NCBI RefSeq assembly: GCF_018613235.1
Contig: NZ_JAGGQP010000019.1
Location: 62,001 to 126,000, forward strand
Direction: 5' to 3'
Source of the DNA: Bacillus sp. ISL-41
GTDB lineage: Bacteria > Bacillota > Bacilli > Bacillales > Cytobacillaceae
Length of the DNA: 64,000 nucleotides
Part shown: positions 60,199-64,000 of the stretch, one piece after another
Position numbering within the stretch: position 1 is the stretch's first letter
Layout: the number at the start of each line of letters is the position of its first letter
The notes under the pieces: model-generated
The model's input: only the letters and a program-made list of their open reading frames with translations
Databases searched by the model: none
Told to the model about the DNA's origin: nothing
Position numbers and translations under genes: made by a program

Positions 60199-60520
60199 AT
60201 ATCGCGTAAAGCCGGGCAGGGAGCAAGAATACCTCGAAATACAGAACGAAGCAGAGCGGGTATATTCGCATTTCATACAGAAGAAGACCTTGTTTTTGCA
60301 AAGCAGCCAAGATAGGGAAGTTTGGCAGGAAATACATATCTATCAGGATGAGAAAAGCTATACTGACACTGTCTCTTTAGTAGACCAACAGCCTCGAATC
60401 CAGGTTTTGTACAACCGGTTCCTTGAAGTGATCACCTCAATTGAGGAAATGTCTGAAGAAAACTATCAGCTGATTGACTTGCAGGAAAAAACTTTGAATG
60501 CGAGAAGGTCTGGAGATTAA
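60179..60520 (+). CDS. Small ABM/dimeric-barrel-like protein
   Basis: 113 residues. KIYRYRVKPGREQEYLEIQNEAERVY and REVWQEIHIYQDEKSY look like a ferredoxin-like dimeric alpha-beta barrel, as in antibiotic biosynthesis monooxygenase-like proteins. No cofactor site is seen. Translation probably couples to the upstream gene. Function unknown. Confidence 0.65.
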   Translation: MYVKIYRYRVKPGREQEYLEIQNEAERVYSHFIQKKTLFLQSSQDREVWQEIHIYQDEKSYTDTVSLVDQQPRIQVLYNRFLEVITSIEEMSEENYQLIDLQEKTLNARRSGD

Positions 60521-60521
60521 G

Positions 60522-60935
60522 ATGAAACATACTATTAGATTATTTATTTTAATTTTGCTCATTACAGGCTGCAGTACTAATTTTGAACCAGAGCTCACAA
60601 GGATAGACGTGCAAAAAATTAATGAAGATGGTCTGAAAGACGGTGAAGAAAGAATCATTGCCCCAAGGGAGAAACTGCAAACTATAGAACAGGTATTTGA
60701 ACGTATCAAGTGGTCACCAAAGACGGAAGCAGAAATGGCAAGGAAAGAGGATGTAATTGCCATCTTCTTCATCCAGGAAGAGAAGAATATGCCAGAAAGA
60801 TTATATCATTATCGAATATGGTTTGAAGGTGAAACGGCCACTATTATCAGCGACAAAGAAAATGAGGGTTATGGACGGTTAACAGATAAAGAACAGGTGG
60901 AGGTTCTTGAATCTGAATTTTTGGCTGAGGGGTAG
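60522..60935 (+). CDS. Putative lipoprotein of unknown function
   Basis: 137 residues with a lipoprotein signal peptide (KHTIRLFILILLITGCSTN, lipobox ITGC near residue 17) and a soluble domain of about 115 residues with IAPREKLQTIEQVFERIKW and a WFEGETATIISDKE strand region. No family recognised. ATG 60522 follows GGTCTGGAG, one base after the upstream stop. Confidence 0.72.
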   Translation: MKHTIRLFILILLITGCSTNFEPELTRIDVQKINEDGLKDGEERIIAPREKLQTIEQVFERIKWSPKTEAEMARKEDVIAIFFIQEEKNMPERLYHYRIWFEGETATIISDKENEGYGRLTDKEQVEVLESEFLAEG

Positions 60936-61011
60936 GGTTTTAGAATTGTACCAGATAGATGGGGGTTCATTCAAATATTCAAAAAGCAACAATCAATCCG
61001 AAATCAGAAAT

Positions 61012-61047
61012 AAAAAGTGAGGGAGCAGTTCAACCCTCACTTTCTTA
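61012..61047. terminator. Bidirectional terminator
   Basis: AAAGTGAGGG / CCCTCACTTT stem with a 10-nt loop between convergent units. Confidence 0.82.
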
Positions 61048-61056
61048 TGCTTTCAA

Positions 61057-61593
61057 CTAACTTACAGCATGAAAGGCAGGCGGATACTCTATTTTCCCCT
61101 GTAATCCCGTTAATGAGTCTTTCTTTAGCTCAAGAGCCATAAATACTTCGTCAGGCACAGGGAAAGGGGGAAGTATTCCAAATTGGCTTGTCGGCGAAAA
61201 GCCAAAACGAGGGTAAAAATTCGGGTGCCCAAGGACAAATACATGTTCATATCCTAAATCCTTGCATGCTTTAATCCCTTCATTGACCAAATCAGAACCG
61301 ATTCCGCTATTTTGGTAATTTGGTTTCACCGCCATAGGTGCAAGACTTAAAGTAGGAACAGTTCCTTGGGCTGTAACAAGGTGAATGACACTGAAAAGGA
61401 TATGTCCGATTATTTCACCTTCAGCCTTAACCGCTACGAGGCTCAAAGTAGAGATGAAATTTTCCGACTGCCTTATAAGTTCAACCAAAGAAGCTTCATT
61501 TTCTCCATTGTTAAAAGCCAAAACATTTAATTTCCTTATACCTGTAACATCACCGGTGTTTTCTGGGCGAATGATATAATTAGCGTTTTTCAT
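61057..61593 (-). CDS. GNAT N-acetyltransferase (YhbS-like)
   Basis: 178 residues of the COG3153 GNAT group. APMAVKPNYQNSGIGSDLVNEGIKACKDLGY is the acetyl-CoA loop and helix; FVLGHPNFYPRFGFSPTSQFG is motif B. The substrate is unknown. The start ATG overlaps the end of the upstream membrane-anchored gene by 14 nt. Confidence 0.88.
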   Translation of the reverse strand: MKNANYIIRPENTGDVTGIRKLNVLAFNNGENEASLVELIRQSENFISTLSLVAVKAEGEIIGHILFSVIHLVTAQGTVPTLSLAPMAVKPNYQNSGIGSDLVNEGIKACKDLGYEHVFVLGHPNFYPRFGFSPTSQFGILPPFPVPDEVFMALELKKDSLTGLQGKIEYPPAFHAVS

Positions 61594-62113
61594 ATTCCTT
61601 ATACTCCTTCCATACGAGGTTGGATGTCATGGATTCTGAATTCGTAAATTCCCTATAATAACGGCTTTCATTTTCACCAGAAATAGAGTCAATTTCTTTT
61701 AATAATGGAATGAGAAATTTCAGGTCTTTGTTTATTTGCTCTACATTCTGTTTATAGTCGCTGCCGTTCTTTATATTAATGGCCAATTCGCGGTACTGAT
61801 TTCCAAGGGAATCTAGCACGTCTCCAATCACTGATATTTTACCGTTCATCATATAGTATTGTCTGCTTAATATAGTTATTTCTCCAATGTGGGCCGCTAA
61901 AGTGAATTCACCTTCTTGTTCTTGCATAATTTTGGTCCACATGTTCGGGTCGCCATCACTTTCCAAGAGGAAAATAGAGCCCCGTACTGTGCGTTGAAAG
62001 TCATGCCCCAATTGACTCTCAAAATCTGCGATTCTGTTGTACTGGTAAATTGTAATGAAAATAAGTAAAGCAATGACGGCAAAATTCAGGTAGATAATTC
62101 GTCTTGCTTTCAT
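61580..62113 (-). CDS. Membrane-anchored protein of unknown function
   Basis: 177 residues with one N-terminal membrane helix (IIYLNFAVIALLIFITIYQY) and an extracytoplasmic helical domain of about 150 residues. Not recognised. ATG 62113 follows AAGGGGCG; the longer frame to 62131 starts before that ribosome site. Cotranscribed with the GNAT gene. Confidence 0.75.
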   Translation of the reverse strand: MKARRIIYLNFAVIALLIFITIYQYNRIADFESQLGHDFQRTVRGSIFLLESDGDPNMWTKIMQEQEGEFTLAAHIGEITILSRQYYMMNGKISVIGDVLDSLGNQYRELAINIKNGSDYKQNVEQINKDLKFLIPLLKEIDSISGENESRYYREFTNSESMTSNLVWKEYKEYEKR

Positions 62114-62284
62114 GTAAACGCCCCTTAACATGATTTAGGATTATTTTAGCAATTAATTCCTAATAATGGAATTGGTATTTTTGCCTATATTTTATATTTC
62201 AATTTCTTTCACTAAATGACTGGTTATCTGTTATGATAAAAGTTGGCTTTTTTGCCGGAATCAATATTTTTGAGGAGAAGCTGA

Positions 62285-64000
62285 ATGAAAAATAACCTTC
62301 CATTTACCATTACCAAGAATGATACGTTCTTTGATTTATTAGGAGATTATATTGGTGATGTCTTTTATGATATATTGCCTGAAAAGGGCTATGAACTACG
62401 TGATGAACAGATTTATATGGCCTTCCAGGTGGAGCAGGCGTTTAAGAATAAAGGAATTGTTTTTGCAGAAGCGGGCGTCGGTACCGGCAAGACATTCGTC
62501 TATCTTATTTATGCCATTCTATACGCAAGATATATGGGAAAGCCAGCCATTGTTTCCTGCTCGGATGAAACGTTGATCGAGCAACTCGTGAAAGAGGGCG
62601 GCGATATCGAAAAGCTTGAAAAGGCGCTAGGATTGAAGGTTGATGTCCGTCTCGCAAAAGCTAGAGAACAGTATGTGTGCGTGAAGAAGCTTGACGACCT
62701 TTCAAACACGTCGAATGAAAAAGAAATTCTGGACGTCCATGACCAGCTGCCAGATTTCATCTTTGATGAAGGGATCTCAATGAATTCATTCACTCGTTAT
62801 GGAGACAGAAAGGAATATCCATGGGTCACGAATGAAAAATGGGCTTCAATGGCCTGGGATCCACTTCAGCAATGTTCAACATGCAGCTGGCGCCATCGCT
62901 GCGGCCAAACATTGAACCGTGATTACTATCGTCATGCCGGCGATTTGATCATTTGTTCTCATGATTTTTATATGGAGCATGTTTGGACGAAGGAATCCCG
63001 TAAACGGGAAGGGCAGATGCCATTGCTTCCAGACGCAAGTACGGTGATTTTTGACGAGGGCCACTTACTTGAGTTCGCGGCGCAAAAGGGATTAACATAC
63101 CGGTTCAACTCTCAAACTTTGACCACTGTCCTGACAGGATATATGCACCAGGACGTCCGGGAAGAATCTCTTTATTTAATCGAGGATATTCTGGAGCTCC
63201 ATGATGCATGGTTTGACCTTTTGGTTGAAAATTCCTCGGCAATAGAAGGGTCTAATCGAAAAGAAGTACCGATGCTATCAAGTATCAGGAAAACTGCGGA
63301 AACTCTGGAGAAAAAGGTTACCGATTTAATGGACCAGCTGGTTTTTGATGCCGAAATGTTCCTGATTGACGAGTACCATTTAAAAATCATGGAAGAATAT
63401 CTCGAGTTTTTCGCCTATGGTCTATCGATTTTCCTTAAGAACGACGAAGGGATATTCTGGCTAGAAGAGAATGAAGTACAAACATCGCTGGTCATCATGC
63501 CTCGACTCGTTGAGGATATTTTGAAAAAAGAAGTATTTTCACAAAACATCCCATTTGTATTTTCTTCTGCTACATTGTCCCAAGGGGGAGACTTCAGCTA
63601 TATAGCGAAAAGCCTGGGCATCGAAAAATATTCCTCCTTTACTGTTGAATCTCCATTTGATTATGAAGAGAAAATGGAACTGGTAGCACACAGTGAGGAT
63701 GCTGAAATAAAGAAATGGGACAAAATGGGAGGAGACCTTAGGTCCAGCAATGGCAGCTCGCTTGTTCTGTTCTCGTCCGCGCAAGAGATGGAACGATTCC
63801 GAGCATGGACTGAAAATCAAGAATGGAGTTTCCCTATCTTGTTTGAGGGAGACCGTGAAATCAGTGAAACCGTTAAGGGATTCCAGAATGACACCGCAAC
63901 CGTTCTATGTTCATACAGCTTATGGGAAGGACTGGATGTCCCGGGAGAGTCATTGATTCAAGTCATCATTTCGTCATTGCCATTCCCGCCTCATGACCCA
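62285..64000 (+). CDS. DinG/XPD-family ATP-dependent DNA helicase (YpvA-like), N-terminal part
   Basis: Superfamily 2 helicase whose frame stays open to the right edge (572 codons seen). Walker A is AEAGVGTGKTF near residue 65. Four cysteines, one in EQYVCVKK and three in QQCSTCSWRHRCGQ, form the likely iron-sulfur cluster of the XPD/DinG group. The DEAH box appears as FDEGH (near 258). SSATLSQGG and CSYSLWEGLDVPGE are motifs III-V. RBS GAGGAGAAG precedes ATG 62285. It probably acts in DNA repair or replication-associated unwinding. Confidence 0.9.
   Translation, partial: MKNNLPFTITKNDTFFDLLGDYIGDVFYDILPEKGYELRDEQIYMAFQVEQAFKNKGIVFAEAGVGTGKTFVYLIYAILYARYMGKPAIVSCSDETLIEQLVKEGGDIEKLEKALGLKVDVRLAKAREQYVCVKKLDDLSNTSNEKEILDVHDQLPDFIFDEGISMNSFTRYGDRKEYPWVTNEKWASMAWDPLQQCSTCSWRHRCGQTLNRDYYRHAGDLIICSHDFYMEHVWTKESRKREGQMPLLPDASTVIFDEGHLLEFAAQKGLTYRFNSQTLTTVLTGYMHQDVREESLYLIEDILELHDAWFDLLVENSSAIEGSNRKEVPMLSSIRKTAETLEKKVTDLMDQLVFDAEMFLIDEYHLKIMEEYLEFFAYGLSIFLKNDEGIFWLEENEVQTSLVIMPRLVEDILKKEVFSQNIPFVFSSATLSQGGDFSYIAKSLGIEKYSSFTVESPFDYEEKMELVAHSEDAEIKKWDKMGGDLRSSNGSSLVLFSSAQEMERFRAWTENQEWSFPILFEGDREISETVKGFQNDTATVLCSYSLWEGLDVPGESLIQVIISSLPFPPHDP

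Overview
This window is chromosomal DNA from a low-to-moderate GC, endospore-forming member of the Bacillaceae. The left end has the conserved Bacillus order miaA, hfq, spoVK, hflX, ynbB-like, glnR, glnA. Ribosome binding sites are strong (GGAGG type), TTG and GTG starts are frequent, and compact Rho-independent terminators close most units. No rRNA, tRNA, CRISPR array, prophage or insertion sequence was seen.

Layout. (1) 1-10.4 kb, housekeeping: 5' part of mreBH, miaA, hfq, spoVK, a glutaredoxin-like gene behind a CsoR/CstR-type operator, a V4R-STAS sensor behind a sigma-B-type promoter, a TRIC-type membrane protein, hflX, a PLP lyase, and glnRA with GlnR boxes. (2) 10.5-22.2 kb: a phenylacetate operon (paaK, paaABCD, an EthD-like gene, three crotonases, a stand-alone aldehyde dehydrogenase, paaH, paaJ) followed by paaX. 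(3) 22.2-27.3 kb: BCCT transporter, P1 peptidase, nitroreductase, gamma-carbonic-anhydrase-like protein, nitronate-monooxygenase-like enzyme. (4) 27.3-41 kb, aromatic amino acid catabolism: a TrpXYZ-like ABC transporter, an FlK-like thioesterase, phenylalanine dehydrogenase, E1 alpha/E1 beta/E2 of a 2-oxoacid dehydrogenase, then HPPD, an aminotransferase, a flavin reductase, an FAH-family hydrolase and homogentisate dioxygenase. (5) 41.2-53.8 kb: an extra RNase J, an SRPBCC-ArsR pair, an SNF2 helicase, an RsbR-like STAS protein, an ANT(6)-like protein, an ECF sigma/anti-sigma pair, GNAT, PAP2 and small proteins. (6) 53.9-62.1 kb: an accessory run of small, mostly uncharacterised genes, with a decayed GNAT fragment. 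(7) 62.3 kb to the end: a DinG-family helicase cut by the window edge.

How the parts fit. The genes describe two outlets for aromatic amino acids. Phenylalanine is taken up (ABC transporter, inferred) and deaminated to phenylpyruvate. Phenylpyruvate is then, by inference, oxidatively decarboxylated by the adjacent E1/E2 proteins directly to phenylacetyl-CoA, which is the substrate of the Paa epoxidase. Tyrosine would pass through the aminotransferase, HPPD and homogentisate dioxygenase. A palindrome centred on AACGTT lies in the promoters of the paa operon, the transporter operon and the thioesterase-PheDH-E1/E2 unit, with related half-sites before paaX. That suggests one regulon, probably controlled by PaaX. 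Perfect or near-perfect cre sites suggest CcpA repression as well. Four steps expected from the classical pathways have no gene here: PaaE, a ring-opening hydrolase for oxepin-CoA, maleylacetoacetate isomerase, and phenylalanine hydroxylase.

Non-coding structure includes two unrelated tandem arrays of about 52-53 bp units, each unit carrying its own inverted repeat, and a 21-bp-period direct repeat beside a hairpin before the extra RNase J gene.
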